Assembly: GCA_037892935.1 (NCBI GenBank)
Contig: JAYXKI010000004.1
Span: 1,116,001 to 1,180,000, forward strand
DNA length: 64,000 bases
Source of the DNA: Phlebopus portentosus
Lineage: Eukaryota > Basidiomycota > Agaricomycetes > Boletales > Boletinellaceae
Direction of reading: 5' to 3'
Positions within the stretch are counted from its first letter, which is position 1; the number at the start of each line of letters is the position of its first letter. The position numbers were made by a program, and so were the translations under genes. Under the pieces are notes generated by a model. It was not told the DNA's origin. It searched no databases and saw nothing but the letters and a program-made list of their open reading frames with translations. This document shows, piece by piece, positions 22,530 to 34,300 of the stretch.

Positions 22530-24330
22530 CCATAGATTGGGGTGACAAGTCGCGATCTGGATTGGATGCGTATCTATGGCTCTGCTTCAAAGGCCTATCT
22601 GGAGTAAGTGGCTGAGTCCTGCATCAGGATTTCTTCAATAGACCGAAAGGCTGTTCTTGTCGGATCCAAAGGTACAGTGGAAGCGCTCTTGATCTTCTTC
22701 ATCTCATCATTCTCCATTCCTTTCGATATGCAGTATGTTTTACCAAAATGCGGGCATCGACTATGTAAAGCGTACTATTCGAAGGGAGACAGGACGCACA
22801 GTATGATTCCTGGATGGGGTATAGTAGTAGTGCGCGAGCAAGGAGTTCTTGGCCCGTAATTGACATCTAAAACTTTCTGACTAAGATCGAATCATGGGAA
22901 GATCCTTTCCCCGGTATTTCGGGCAGCGGAGGTGAAGGCTCTTCTTATGCGCGTATTCCGAGAGGTCGTGAGACGCATTCCCGCAGTCCTCCTCCGTTTG
23001 TCATTGAGAATAATATTTTTATGTAGATGTGCATCAGATGGGAGAACGTTGTGTCGAATCAAGCTTACGTCGTCAATATTTGTGTATGTGCATCTCGTGC
23101 AGCGCTGGATATTTATTGGCGGGGAAAGGTGTTCCGCATGCATGAAACGCGATGATTGTGAGCACCAGACCACTGCCTCAGCTGCATTTGGCTGTCAATT
23201 CAATACTCAGTTGGGCGCGAATCATGATAACTTTCTGTACGTCGGCATAACATTAGCGAACCATCGCGCTTACAGTAAATCCCTAATCTTTCCGCGTTCG
23301 GAGTCCCAAACTCAGCCCGAATTCAGCAGCTAGTTGTTTGTATCCCAGAGAGATTCAGCATTTTTTTGGACAAGCTGCCCGTTAGAAGTCTGAAACAGTT
23401 GAGAGCAATGGCTAAAAAGGGTGTCATCGACGTTCGAATGTTTCTGCACACAGAATATGACAGTATCGAAGCGGCAAAAGGGAAAGACGTCCTGAGTGTG
23501 CTGGATAAAGATTGATTTATCCATACTTATCTACAGACATGACTTTCCTTGGCCAAAGTTAACGAGTCGGAAAGTTCGAATTACAAGTTGTGGGACAGAA
23601 AGTTGCTCGCCGATATTCGGTGCCCGTCCGTGTTCATGTGAGTCCTTGTTTCTATAATACCTGATCCTATAATTCGCGGGAGAACGAACATGACTGTCGG
23701 ATGCATACTCCCCCCGCTTCCGCCTGGAAGAATTAAGCATGACATTTACTCTATTCTTTGACGAAGCGATAAGCAACAGCAAGCAACGCTATTCCTTCTA
23801 TGTTCTACAAACTGGCCCGTCACCCGGAGATCCAAGAAAAGTTCGGAGGGAGATCTCTGATGCGCCATCAGAATACAGTTGCGGGAACAGTCGCATCTCA
23901 CCATCAGCGACATAGTAAGGCTGGAGTACTGACTTGCGCCCATGAAAGAAAGGATTTTCTGTTTTTATCATCTTGAAGGTTCGCTCACCGATCTAATTCG
24001 GGACAATGAGAGGTGCTCCGACTGAACCCGGCAGAGGACCAGACCTGAATCAGCAAAGGACGATATCATCGCATTGTCCAAACCTAAACCTGTCATGTTT
24101 CTGCATACAACAAATCTGCTTGCTTCTGTCCTCCATCATTCTAGCCTCTATGGATTGGCACGTAAGACGTACTCAGTAGTAAAGCAGATGAGCTCATTCT
24201 CCGCAATGGCTGTTGGACCCAAATCAGTGAAGTCGAAGGCCCTCTGGGTCACTCCATTGTATCTCTGAAACTGACTGGTTCCATGCAAAGGGGAAAATAT
24301 CAAGTTCTTCGTGAAGCCAACTATCTACGG
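22530..24330 (+). pseudogene. Decayed cytochrome P450 relic
   Basis: Fragments typical of fungal P450s occur in order on this strand, but in different frames with stops between them. They are WMRIYGSA near 22564; AKKGVIDVRMFLHTEYDSI with KGKDVLSVL near 23410-23505; the post-I-helix stretch FYKLARHPEIQEK near 23800-23840; and RPESAKDDIIALSKP near 24040-24090, which corresponds to the region after the K-helix. The I-helix oxygen-binding motif is unrecognisable and no intact heme-binding Cys block was found. No splice model restores a complete enzyme, so I call it a pseudogene. A strongly modified but functional gene is less likely. Confidence 0.65.
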
Positions 24331-24575
24331 GCTCGCATAGAGTCAAATCGTCATTCGATATGAATGGATATGAATAGACAAAATGAAAACTTTTCCGAGG
24401 ACGAGTGTTTCAGACTGACTACCTGACTACCAATAATCAACAGAAACGTCAAATCGAATGTATTACCAAATATTACGTAAATACTGAAGTAGAAAATGAA
24501 CTATATAGAGAGGAAAAAAGAAAAGAGAGGAGCGTTTTATTAACCATTCGCCGACCAGCCCTAAGACTTCGGGCT

Positions 24576-25793
24576 TTATGCTGGACTATCATTGGACGTT
24601 CCTACGCCGGAAAGATCGATGAGCGAGATAGAGAACGGGCATCCTACCGCAGCAAATAGCAGAGATACGTCAATCCATACACCGAGCTAAAAACCAGTCA
24701 GTTTCGGACTCAAAAAGAGAATTGTGCAGGACCTACTATTGTCACGACAAGTCCGAATGCTCCAGCAGCCTTGAGTTCGTCGTGCGCCTTCGAGACTTCA
24801 CCTTTACCAATGTCGACTAAAACGCCTCGATGAGCATTCTGATTGACCATGAGACAGAACCCACTTACAATATGCTGCTGCGAGTAACTCGAATGCAATG
24901 ATAAGGACTGGGGGACACGCATCAGGCCTGATTTCTTGATAGACGTTCTATAAACTTACAGAAGAAAATGGCAGCGAACGCAACATTCCTGAAAAGGAGT
25001 CAGCGTCAGGTACGCTATTCTGCGAAATAATCTAGATACTCACGTCCGGAGGGAAGCGAGGAAGAGGACGACACATAAGATGCCCCAGATAAGGAAATAG
25101 AATCCTACGCCGTCATTGTAAGCCGAGGTCGCCGAGCCAGCAGCAGCGGCAGTGGCGCTGCTCGTTGCTTCATCCGCAGTTGCAAAGCTCGCCGCAATTC
25201 CAAACGACGGTTGTAAAAGAATGGCGTACGAAATCCAGAAGCCACCTTATTGGGGGAAAAAGAAAGAAATTTAGTGACCGATAGTTTTGCTGCACTAGTT
25301 TGAACTAACCGAACAGGCCAAAAACAACGCTTGGGAAGGTATTGCCGATGATCCATTCCATTATGCAGGCGAGATAAAGTCCAATCCCTGCAACCCCATA
25401 GAGCCCCTGGATGCGAACGACACTTCAGTCAAACTTCATACACTTTCTATGTACTCCGCTTACACCCAAGAGAGTTATGCTAGACCCGGTAGTCGTGCCC
25501 CGGAGTTGCAACAGATCAAGAGATAGCGGAAACAGAGCAACCAGGAAAGCTGCAATTCCACTTTATCCCCAGAGACGCGTCAGTTATTGTCGACGACTAC
25601 GCGAGAAGTCTAATTGGACATACAGCGGAGTTGGGTTACCAAGCTTATTCACGAGCAGGTTCCTCTTCCCAGCGCCGGAACGAGGCTGAAGATATAAAGT
25701 CTCAAACTGCTCCGGTGTCAGCGTAACAGTCGTCAACTGCCTTGTCGCGGTTCCATTGTGGCCAGAGTCCTCTGCATGTTTTGTCTCCGCCAT
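24576..25793 (-). CDS. GPR1/FUN34/YaaH family acetate transporter
   Basis: The start ATG 25793 gives MAETKHAEDSGHNGTATRQL, then TPEQFETLYLQPR and the family signature NKLGNPTPL. Several introns follow. Downstream exons give GLYGVAGIGLYLACIMEWII, GNTFPSVVFGLFG, GFWISYAILLQPSFG, FYFLIWGILCVVLFLASLR, TNVAFAAIFF, ELKAAGAFGLVVTIL and finally VGCPFSISLIDLSGVGTSND before TAA at 24576. The last two blocks are joined by an intron with donor GTAGGT. Six membrane helices are expected. The family moves acetate or succinate with protons across the plasma membrane. It stands alone, convergent with the P450 relic. Confidence 0.9.
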
Positions 25794-26047
25794 ACTGTTG
25801 TCGTCTTTACGGTCGCGTCGCTCCTCGGGGTTTGTGAAACACAGCTGAGATGGGCTGGGTAGGAACGGTTGTAGAGAAAGTTTGCTGTTTTGTTTTGTTT
25901 ATGAGAGGATTCAAAAGGTCACCAAGCTCTTTTCCTACCCTCGAATTTAAATCCCCAATATATCGGAAGTGGAGGCGTTCTGATCGTAAAACAACGGGTG
26001 CCTACCTGGTATGCTTTACGCTCGGCCTTTTTTCGCACTTGATATCG
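25794..26047. other. Upstream region of acetate transporter
   Basis: This 254-bp stretch upstream of the transporter start includes the likely promoter. No clear TATA box was identified and no gene is seen. Confidence 0.4.
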
Positions 26048-26212
26048 TTCTTGCGCAATTTCTATTAGCTCAACCGCCAAGGAACCATGAAAAGCTAGCT
26101 TCTCGCGCGAGGATGAGCTGCTAGCGAGAGTTCTTGCGCAATTTCTATTAGCTGAACCGTCAAGGTACCATGAAAAGCTAGCTTCTCGCGCGAGGATGAG
26201 CTGCTAGCGAGA
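26048..26212. repeat. Two-copy 83-bp tandem repeat with internal palindromes
   Basis: Unit 1 is 26048-26130 and unit 2 starts at 26131, both beginning TTCTTGCGCAATTTCTATTAG. The units differ at about three positions. Each contains the palindrome CTCGCGCGAG, enclosed by GCTAGC on both sides, so each unit can fold into a hairpin. There is no coding potential. Confidence 0.85.
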
Positions 26213-26961
26213 CTGAAGGCCTGTTCTCATCAGAGATGAAAATGGACAACTGAATGCGATCGCATCTGCATTTGCATGCATGTGATCATCCGATCTGTAG
26301 CCAAGACGTCCAGTGTATACAGTCAGATACAGTCCAAGCTAGTCAAAGGTGATCGCTAAAGTGAGGCGGAGTGATTCGGAATATGAGTCAATTGATTCGA
26401 ATTTATTTCTGCTGGTACAAGTGGTCTGAAAGGAGCAAAAAGACACTCAAGCCTATTCTTTTAGGAACATCCTGTCGGTACCGTCCCGGACCTTCGCTTC
26501 GTGAAGCGCCAGACAATTCATTCTGAAACGACGGCGGAGGCGAAAGACTCACGGCGGTGCCATAAGCCTAAGTAGAAGTCAATAATTGACATATGGGGCA
26601 GCTTATTGGGTAACGACGTACAGTACAGCACATAAGAGATCCCAGAATGACACTTGATGCCAGTCTGCGAGAGCTAAGCAATAGCTTCTTCACGAAGTAT
26701 CTGTCCGCTATGCATGGAAGAACTTGTGAGCTGGGCCTTCGCGGCAGTGGTCATTACCGCCGGTAGTACTCATGTGGCCAGACTGGAGAAAAAAGATCGG
26801 TCCCATAAAATTGACGGGTCGGAACTGTCGGAACGTGAAGTCAAAATGGAGTGGAAGAAATCCTCGAGTCATGTGCTTCTGATCGGCAGGTTTCATTCAC
26901 AGCGGGCAATGATGCATCTCGGAGGCACCGAGATAACTCCCGAGATGTATGTGAAAATTTA
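26213..26961. other. Gene-free stretch
   Basis: About 750 bases with no gene I can support. A 95-codon frame at 26714-27001 and its antisense have no recognisable features. The frame runs into the foldback element that follows. Confidence 0.4.
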
Positions 26962-27720
26962 CTGCCTTTTTCATATGTATTGTCACTCGCGACATCTGTG
27001 ATTTTTGTCACACAGAACACCTCAAAATATAAAAATCACCATATCTCACTCAATTCTTGACCGTTTTGCATGATCTAAGTTGCTAAATCTATAGTTCTAA
27101 GATCCATTTGAAACTCCAACAAGGATGAAGAGAAATGAGCAGATAATGAGTGAGATATGTCACAAAAGGCCGATTTTAGATACTTCCTTCATGTGCATTT
27201 TTCCCTGCCCTCAGACTGGGTGCTACAATAACCTAGATTGCACCAGAGTGGTGCTATTGACATAAAATGAATTTACAGATGTCCGCTTGCCTAAGAATAA
27301 ATTTATTTTGAGGTCTGGGGCCCCTTGAGAAAAGGTAGGTTTGAGCTCAGCTCAGACGTGTATCAAACCAGAAGATACAACATAGAATAGAGCTCAAAGT
27401 CAGTCTGTAAATTTACAATAAAATTATCATATCATTTTGGACTTGCCTGTAGGACTGTAGAAGCAGGGATGAGAGCAGGAAAAACTGCATATGAAAGATG
27501 TGTCTAAAATCGGCCTTTTGCAATATAGCTCACTTATTTTTGCTCATTTCTATTCATTCTTATTAGAGTTTGAAACAGATCTTGAAACTATAGATTTAGC
27601 AACTTAGACTATGAAAAACAGTCAAGAATTGAGTGAGATATGGTCATTTTTATATTTTGAGGTGTTCTGTGTGATAAAAATCACAGAAGCTGCAAGTAAC
27701 AATACATATAAAAAAGGCAG
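26962..27720. mobile_element. Foldback/MITE-like element with about 220-bp terminal inverted repeats
   Basis: The left end (26962 to about 27180, CTGCCTTTTTCATATGTATT) and the inverted right end (about 27505 to 27720, AAAAAGGCAG) pair over roughly 220 bases with scattered mismatches. The middle (about 27185-27500) is unique and has no open frame. Both ends are flanked by TA (26960-26961 and 27721-27722), consistent with a Tc1/mariner-type target duplication. This is a non-autonomous element without transposase. The TA could also belong to the repeat itself, so superfamily assignment is tentative. Confidence 0.8.
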
Positions 27721-28573
27721 TAATCCTTCCACTTGTTCAATTATATGACTTCTTTATAGAGTAGATCATTCTTATAAGTGTCATATTTATAAAGTAGACA
27801 GTTTAACTTTTAGTTTCTTCATCTTACTATTCTACTTACTATCATAACAATTTAGATATTTGCTCTATTATTTGTATTATTTAGTTGATCAATCTACTTA
27901 TTATCATAACAACTTAGTTTGCAACAATCTGAGTATAAGTTTATCTTAGACACTTGATCAGTGCAACATATTTGGGATTATCTTTTCTATACTTATTTGT
28001 TATTATATTAGCCTGCCTCGAGTCTATATTAGGCTCATCCATCTAATATAATAATAAAACCTTGTTAGACAATAGTCTAACATTCACATTGTCAGAACTT
28101 ATAAACTAAAAGATGATCTTAATAAGTAAGAGAACTCTCACTCAGATAATCCAAGCAAGAATCAATGATGTAGAGACAAGCAAGTGTATAGCTGAAGAAT
28201 CTAATGAGTGTTAAGGCAAGAGGCCTCTACAGAGAGTCTAGCTATCTATATACCTATAGGCCTAGGGAAAGACTTCTGACTAGAGAAAGAAACATGTCAA
28301 AGGGTATAGGGTTAGATCATGTGGTCAGGTGGATTAGAGGAAGGGATCAAAAATATCAGGGTCAGATAATCAGGGTGACTAATGAACAAACTAAGTGTCC
28401 ATGCGACTTTGGATAAGAAAGACAAGATAAGAGAATGAAAGATAAGATGAACGAACAAATAGGACAGAGGGCGTAACAACAATAAGAGAGGAAAAAGGAA
28501 AAGTAAAGAAAAGAAAAGGAAAACGAATGCATGCACGTACATCCCTTACATTACATTCCCCTCAAGGCTCATC
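27721..28573. other. AT-rich stretch with LTR-like boundary
   Basis: No gene is seen. The perfect inverted repeat TGTTAGAC-AATA-GTCTAACA at 28063-28082 resembles the start of Copia-type LTRs, and a TTACATTACA string near 28548-28557 could be the matching end. That would make a solo LTR of about 490 bases. No clear flanking duplication was found. Confidence 0.3.
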
Positions 28574-28615
28574 ATCCTGATGAGCCGATCCTGATGAGCC
28601 GATCCTGATGAGCCG
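28574..28615. repeat. Three perfect 14-bp tandem repeats
   Basis: The unit ATCCTGATGAGCCG is repeated exactly three times (28574, 28588 and 28602). Together with the preceding CTCATC it can form a small stem. No function is evident. Confidence 0.85.
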
Positions 28616-28672
28616 AGGCAGTTCGTAGTGGCGCATGGTGAATCATCATCAAGGGTGTCCGTTCAAGTGAAG

Positions 28673-29226
28673 AGTTGGGAACATTAGGGGTTAAGTCGGA
28701 TGTTCGCTAGCTTGTTTCTTTGTCTCTGGTATCATCGGAACCCAAAAGAAAAATATTGCTGAACTCTCGGTCGGCCGTTGGAATGCCTTATGCCAGTACT
28801 CGCACGCTACGGTGAGGGGGCGAGCACGGCTAGGACTTACAACCCAGTCGACTTTGAAAATGACCATCTCTTCCTTCAAGACACTTCTAATTCCTTCGAC
28901 ACGTACGCAGGCTGACGAATGGACGTCCCCTAGGGCATCGGAAAAACGAATAAGTTGAAGACGTTGGGGGGTTAGATCAAGTGTTCACTAGCTTGTTTCT
29001 TCATCTCCAGTATCGTTATAATCGAGAAGAAAAATGTTGTCGAGCTCTCGGTTGGCCGTCGGAATGCCTTATGTCAGTACTCGCGTGCTACAGTGAGGGG
29101 GCAAGCACGGCTAGGACTTACAACCCAGTTGACTTTGAAAACGACCATCTCTCCCTTCAAGACGCTTTCAATTCCATTGACACATACACAAGTTGACGAA
29201 AGGACGTCTTCTAGGGCCTCGGAAAA
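28673..29226. repeat. Diverged 281-bp tandem duplication
   Basis: Unit 1 (28673-28951) and unit 2 (28952-29226) align from AGTTGGGAACATTAGGGG / AGTTGAAGACGTTGGGGG to TAGGGC.TCGGAAAAA with about 10-15 percent mismatch, and the repeat period is 281. Shared core text includes GCACGGCTAGGACTTACAAC. On the minus strand both units can encode a similar short peptide (VSPSRA.PLTVA), but no complete gene is visible. The array ends 170 bases before the third cellobiohydrolase copy. Confidence 0.8.
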
Positions 29227-29399
29227 AGGAGTGTCCGCCGCAAAGTGTTGGGCAACCGGGAAATGCGTAGGAGCGAAAAATCGCCACTCTGTGAGCTGCC
29301 CTCGCAGAGGCTCGGCTTGCACCTCAGCTCTGCTCGGGCATCCGTATACGAGGGGGGATGGGGTTCGCCCCGACGATTCTCGGGTAGACCGACGAACAT

Positions 29400-31044
29400 G
29401 TCGCGCTGAGCGGCGGGAATTGATCCTTCAGAAGCTGCCAAGATATAACTTTAATGTTCTTGCGCCTTCGCAGTAACTGCACACTCAGATGCGCCTCTTG
29501 AGGGAGCGGACAGTCGTCGGTGTGAATAACGTTGTCCAGGCCGTACCATCCGAAGAGGATCCAGACTGTTTCTAGGGATTACAAGCAGACGGAGCGAGAG
29601 CAATTTGCTCGTTTTCGTTTATGACTTCGCTGTCCGCTTGATATAAAGTCGACCCTTTGGCTCCTTGAAAATACCATCGGTCTACCGACATCGGGTTTTG
29701 TACGGTCTATCGAAGTGATGTTCCCCGCCGCAACTCTACTTTGTTTCACCCTCCTTGCCGTCGTCCGCGACCAGCAAGTGGGCACGGTCACTGCGGAAAA
29801 CCATCCGTCTCTGTCCGTTCAGCAATGTACTGGAAGCGGGAGTTGCTCGACTCAGTCTCGGTCCATCGTCCTTGACTCGAACTGGCGCTGGCTGCACACG
29901 ACGAGCGGATACACGAACTGCTACACCGGCAACACTTGGGACTTACGGGATAACGACATCCGGGAATACGCTGACGCTCAAGTTCGTGACGCAGTCGCAG
30001 CAGAAGAACATCGGATCTCGTGTGTACCTGATGGCGGACCAGAGCCACTACCAGATGTTCCACCTGAAGAACCAGGAGTTTACATTTGATGTCGACATGT
30101 CGAACCTGCCATGTGGTCTCAACGGAGCTCTGTACTTTGTGGAGATGGATGCAGACGGTGGTATGGCACGGTTCCCGACGAACAAGGCGGGCGCGAAGTA
30201 CGGAACGGGTTACTGCGATACGCAATGTCCGCACGATATCAAGTTCATCAACGGTGAGGTACGTACATCCGTCTCTTTTCTGTTAATCCACGTTACAAGC
30301 TAATACCCTGCTCAGGCAAACGTTGAGGGCTGGGCTGCGTCGGCAAGCGACCCGAACGCGGGATCGGGTATGTTTGGCTCGTGCTGTAATGAGATGGACG
30401 TCTGGGAGGCGAACTCGATGGCGGCTGCGGTGACACCTCATGTATGCTCCGTGCAGAGCCAGACGCGGTGCTCGGGGACGCAGTGCGGAGACGGAGACGA
30501 GCGCTACGACGGCATCTGCGACAAGGACGGGTGCGACTTCAACTCGTTCCGTATGGGCGACAAAACGTTCCTCGGCCCGGGGATGACGGTGGACACACGG
30601 TCCAAATTCACTGTGGTGACACAGTTCCTGACGGCGGACAACACGACGACTGGTTCGCTGTCGGAGATCCGCCGACTGTACGTGCAGAACGGGAGGGTGA
30701 TCCAGAACTCGAAGGTGAACATCCCGGGAATGGCGGCGTACGACTCCATCACAGACGAGTTCTGCAATGCTCAAAAGGAGGCATTCGGTGGCACGAACAC
30801 GTTCGAGTCGCTCGGCGGTCTGAAGCAGATGGGCACGGCATTCGACAACGGGATGTCGCTGGTGATGAGCGTGTGGGACGACCATGCTGTGAACATGCTC
30901 TGGCTGGACAGCGACTACCCGACGGATGTTCCTGCGACGAACCCTGGAGTGGCTCGCGGGAACTGCGCGACGACGACTGCGAGTGCTTCTGTTGTCTTTT
31001 CCAACATTAAATTCGGTGACATTGGCTCCACCTTGGCACGCTGA
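29400..31044 (+). pseudogene. Third GH7 cellobiohydrolase copy, disrupted by deletions
   Basis: Similarity to the duplicated gene begins abruptly at 29400 (TGTCGCGCTGAG, matching 6195). It includes the promoter with TATAAA at 29642-29647, the ATG at 29718, the same intron at 30259-30315 and exon 2 up to TGA at 31042-31044. Exon 1 has lost 71 bases at about 29940, just after the codons for GNTWD. This shifts the frame and removes a Cys-containing segment. Exon 2 has an in-frame 30-bp loss near 30975 (ten residues). The catalytic block EMDVWEAN is still encoded but out of frame with the signal peptide. The C-terminus reads STLAR instead of STFAH, and similarity ends at the stop. No simple splice event rescues the frame. 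Confidence 0.9.
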
Positions 31045-31312
31045 GCGTAGAATCAAAACATGCCGTATTCTGCAAATATTTTATCATTTCGGTGTTTTGT
31101 TTTGTTTGGTAGATCTCTAAAGCGATTAAAAATTGATATCTGTATGTATATATGTATATGGACTACATGTACGTGATTACCTCAGATTATTACGTAATAT
31201 TACCAAACTGAACTCTGACCGGAAGCGGAGCTGGAGCGCGGCGTGCCCGACAGTCAGGTCTGGCAATGGGCGTCAGTCGTCTTCTCGTCGAGCGTTCGCA
31301 GCTCTCTGCGTC

Positions 31313-34300
31313 ATGGACAGTGCTGAGCTATCTCGGAAGTTGACTGGCGTTGCTCGTTGGTTGCGGTCTCGAAGAGCTGTTTCCGCTTACAAGGGTATCA
31401 ATTATTTCGTTCCTTATTAATTGCTCTCATTTCTCACCGTCTGCATGTAGGGGCGATAGCGTATGCTACCGGATTTATCCTCATATTTATACGGTCTTTC
31501 GATGATCTGAGCGCCTTTCCGCTGACGTTCACGTCCATGACCATTCTTCTCATTGTTGGCGGGGTCGGGACGTCCTTCGGCAGCTGCGTCCAGTCGACAG
31601 CGCTGGCTCTCATCGGTGTCGGTGCTGGTGCAGTTGGATTTGTCATCCTTGCAAAGCTGGTCGGGAGTCAAATTGCACAAGGTTTCGTGTTCGCAGCATT
31701 GGTATACGGGTTCGCACTCGTAAAAGCTCAGGGTTCGAAATGGTTTCCTCTCGCCCTGTTAGCCATCCTGATGTCGTTTAATGGGATATATACATCGTGG
31801 GTCAACTTATTGGTCCTTTCGTTATTCGGTCTCATTCTGGAAACTGCCTAGGTTGCTAGTAGGGAGATTCGATCCTGCCTATCTCGAAGAGTACCTCAAG
31901 ACGTATAGGTAGGAGCGTCTTGTCAACTCTGCTTCGGATGAATTTTGAATCTCACCGACTAGTTGGGCTGCTGCGATTGTCCTCACCGTCAATATCCTCA
32001 TATTGCCTATTTCAAGTGAGAAAGAAATGCGCCAGACCCTGATTCTTAGTTTGGAGCACGTCTCCACATTTCTTCACCTCCTTGCGAAGGTATGATCACT
32101 ATCCTGTTCTACTTTTGATTGGGGTGCAAATATAAGACCGTTCCGATACTCTAGACCTATACGATGGAGATCACGGAGGAGGAAAAGGCTATTCGAGATC
32201 ACTTGGTGCAAAGCGTTCGGGTGAGGTAGCATGATTTCTTCGTCTGACTATGACTGACTTGGGAAACAAACCATTTTCAAGGCGGACTTTGGTCTATTGT
32301 CAAACGTAAGGCTTCCTGCTCGAACATCGTTATGATACTTAAATTGTATGCTTCTGCAGAAAATCGATCAGACTTTTATCGAGATCAATTACTCTCGATT
32401 TTCAACAAAGGAATACCAAGTGAGTTCCCCGGTTCATGAAGTGTCATTTCATCCGGCTCATTGCATGTTTCTCTCAGTCCTTCGTTACAAGAGTGCGCAG
32501 GATGCAACAGGTAACAATGGTTCTACTCTATCACAGAGCATAGCTTAATTGGGATCCATTCTTTATCCATCAGAGCCTAATCGCAGTGTATTCGAGTCTC
32601 ATCAATGTGGAGAAGAAGGACAGTGACCTATTCAGAACGGAATTTCTACCGAATACAGTAAAAAGCTTCAACACGCTTCGTGGAGGTGCGACTGCAGCGA
32701 CTGTTCTTGATAGTGACTGAAGTTGATATCTGACAATGTCTTATTTCTGGCACAACCGACATCTTTTTTGTCTTGCAAAGCTTTGAACGCGACAATACGT
32801 GAAATTATCGGTGCTCTGGACTGCCAAAGGTTTATCATACCCGCCTCTTCGACTGGATATGCAGAATTCATGGACGTCGAACGTCAGGAGTCCTCTCCCA
32901 GTCTGAGACTGAGGCATGAGCCAACTCGAGCGAGTTCTGCAAGAGATACTGTGGACGAGAGGCTTGACTACGTGGCGAGACGTCTTGCAGAAGAACTAAA
33001 CGGCAATGAGATTGATGTTGATGGTTCACTCGACGCATTACACAACGATCAAGATATAGGCGATGGACAGGGAACAAATGTTCAACCTCGCTCAGCAGTT
33101 GGAGATGGTCTTCCCGATGTCCATGCGAACCAAGATGTTGGCTTGTCTAGATCAGGTTCTCAGTCGCGGAGATACTCTACGTCTGACCGGGAGAAGGAGC
33201 ACGGGATCGCTTCTGCAAGGAAAGCTTCACCTGGTGCATGCGTCCGTTCTTTGCGTCGGATCTTCGACAAGTTTTGCACCGTTCAGCATGATATCATGGT
33301 ACGATGTCTAAGTGACGGACAGCTTCATGGTGGTGACGACACTCTACGCCTTCTCGAACCGCTTCCGTCGTTAAAAACCACGTACCAGTATCGATACGTT
33401 CCGTCAGCAAGCGGTCCAGATATAAGGTCATCGAGTTCACGACCTCGTCGAAGACGCAGATCGTGGATGGACGAAGTATTAGACGATGAACCCGCAACGC
33501 CCCCGGCCACACCTGACGAAAAGCAGGGCGACATTTATTATGAGATGGCACGAGAAAAAACGAAGTGCGATCACAGGAGCGATGAAATCACTGCTGCGAG
33601 TCATCACAGTCTAATGCGCGTCTACTCATTTTTGTTCATTATGGAGTAAGTGCTGATTTGTTCCACGTCTCCTTCGAGAGAAGCTAGAGTATGTCATGAT
33701 CAATTTTCTTTCAGGCAGCTCGTCAGCGAAGTAGAAACCTTGTATCATACTTGCAAGGCTTTATCGACACCTCGGTTCCGTATTCACTACTTCCCTCGAC
33801 TAAGTCGTCCAGACAACGGGTTTCTGTACAATGTCAATAATTTACCCACAAATCGCAAAGAAACTTCTTTTCCCTTGCAAGAGGAGCGTACAGATGATCC
33901 CAAAAACGCGTCTTTCCGTGAGCTCAGCGTCGCGGAGGCTGTTGCTTTGTTGGAACATCGAACATACACTCGCCCGGGACCTTCCATATTCCAACGCATT
34001 TACGCAGCAGAGCAGTGGCTCCGCGGCCCGTCTAGCGTTTATGCTGCGAAGACTGCTGCAGCGACGACCATATTTGCGGTGCTCATCCTTCATCCGGTTC
34101 CGCGACAATGGTTCATAAGCTTCGGAATGGTGGGTGGCGCCCTGACAATCGTCACAGCCCTGCAACCTACACTGTAAGTGCCTGTTCCCCCTTTCTACGA
34201 AGCCAGTCGACTGACACTATCTTTGTCATCAGAGGACAAAGCGTTTTCTCGTTCATTTTGCAGATTCTCGGCTCTGGAGTCGGTTACTTATGGGCACTCA

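Noticed and set aside
26714..27001. 95-codon frame before the foldback element
   Set aside because: Its end lies inside the terminal repeat of the element, and it has no conserved features.
28574..28615. Short tandem repeats considered as a CRISPR-like array
   Set aside because: Units are only 14 bp and directly adjacent, with no spacers. The host is a eukaryote.
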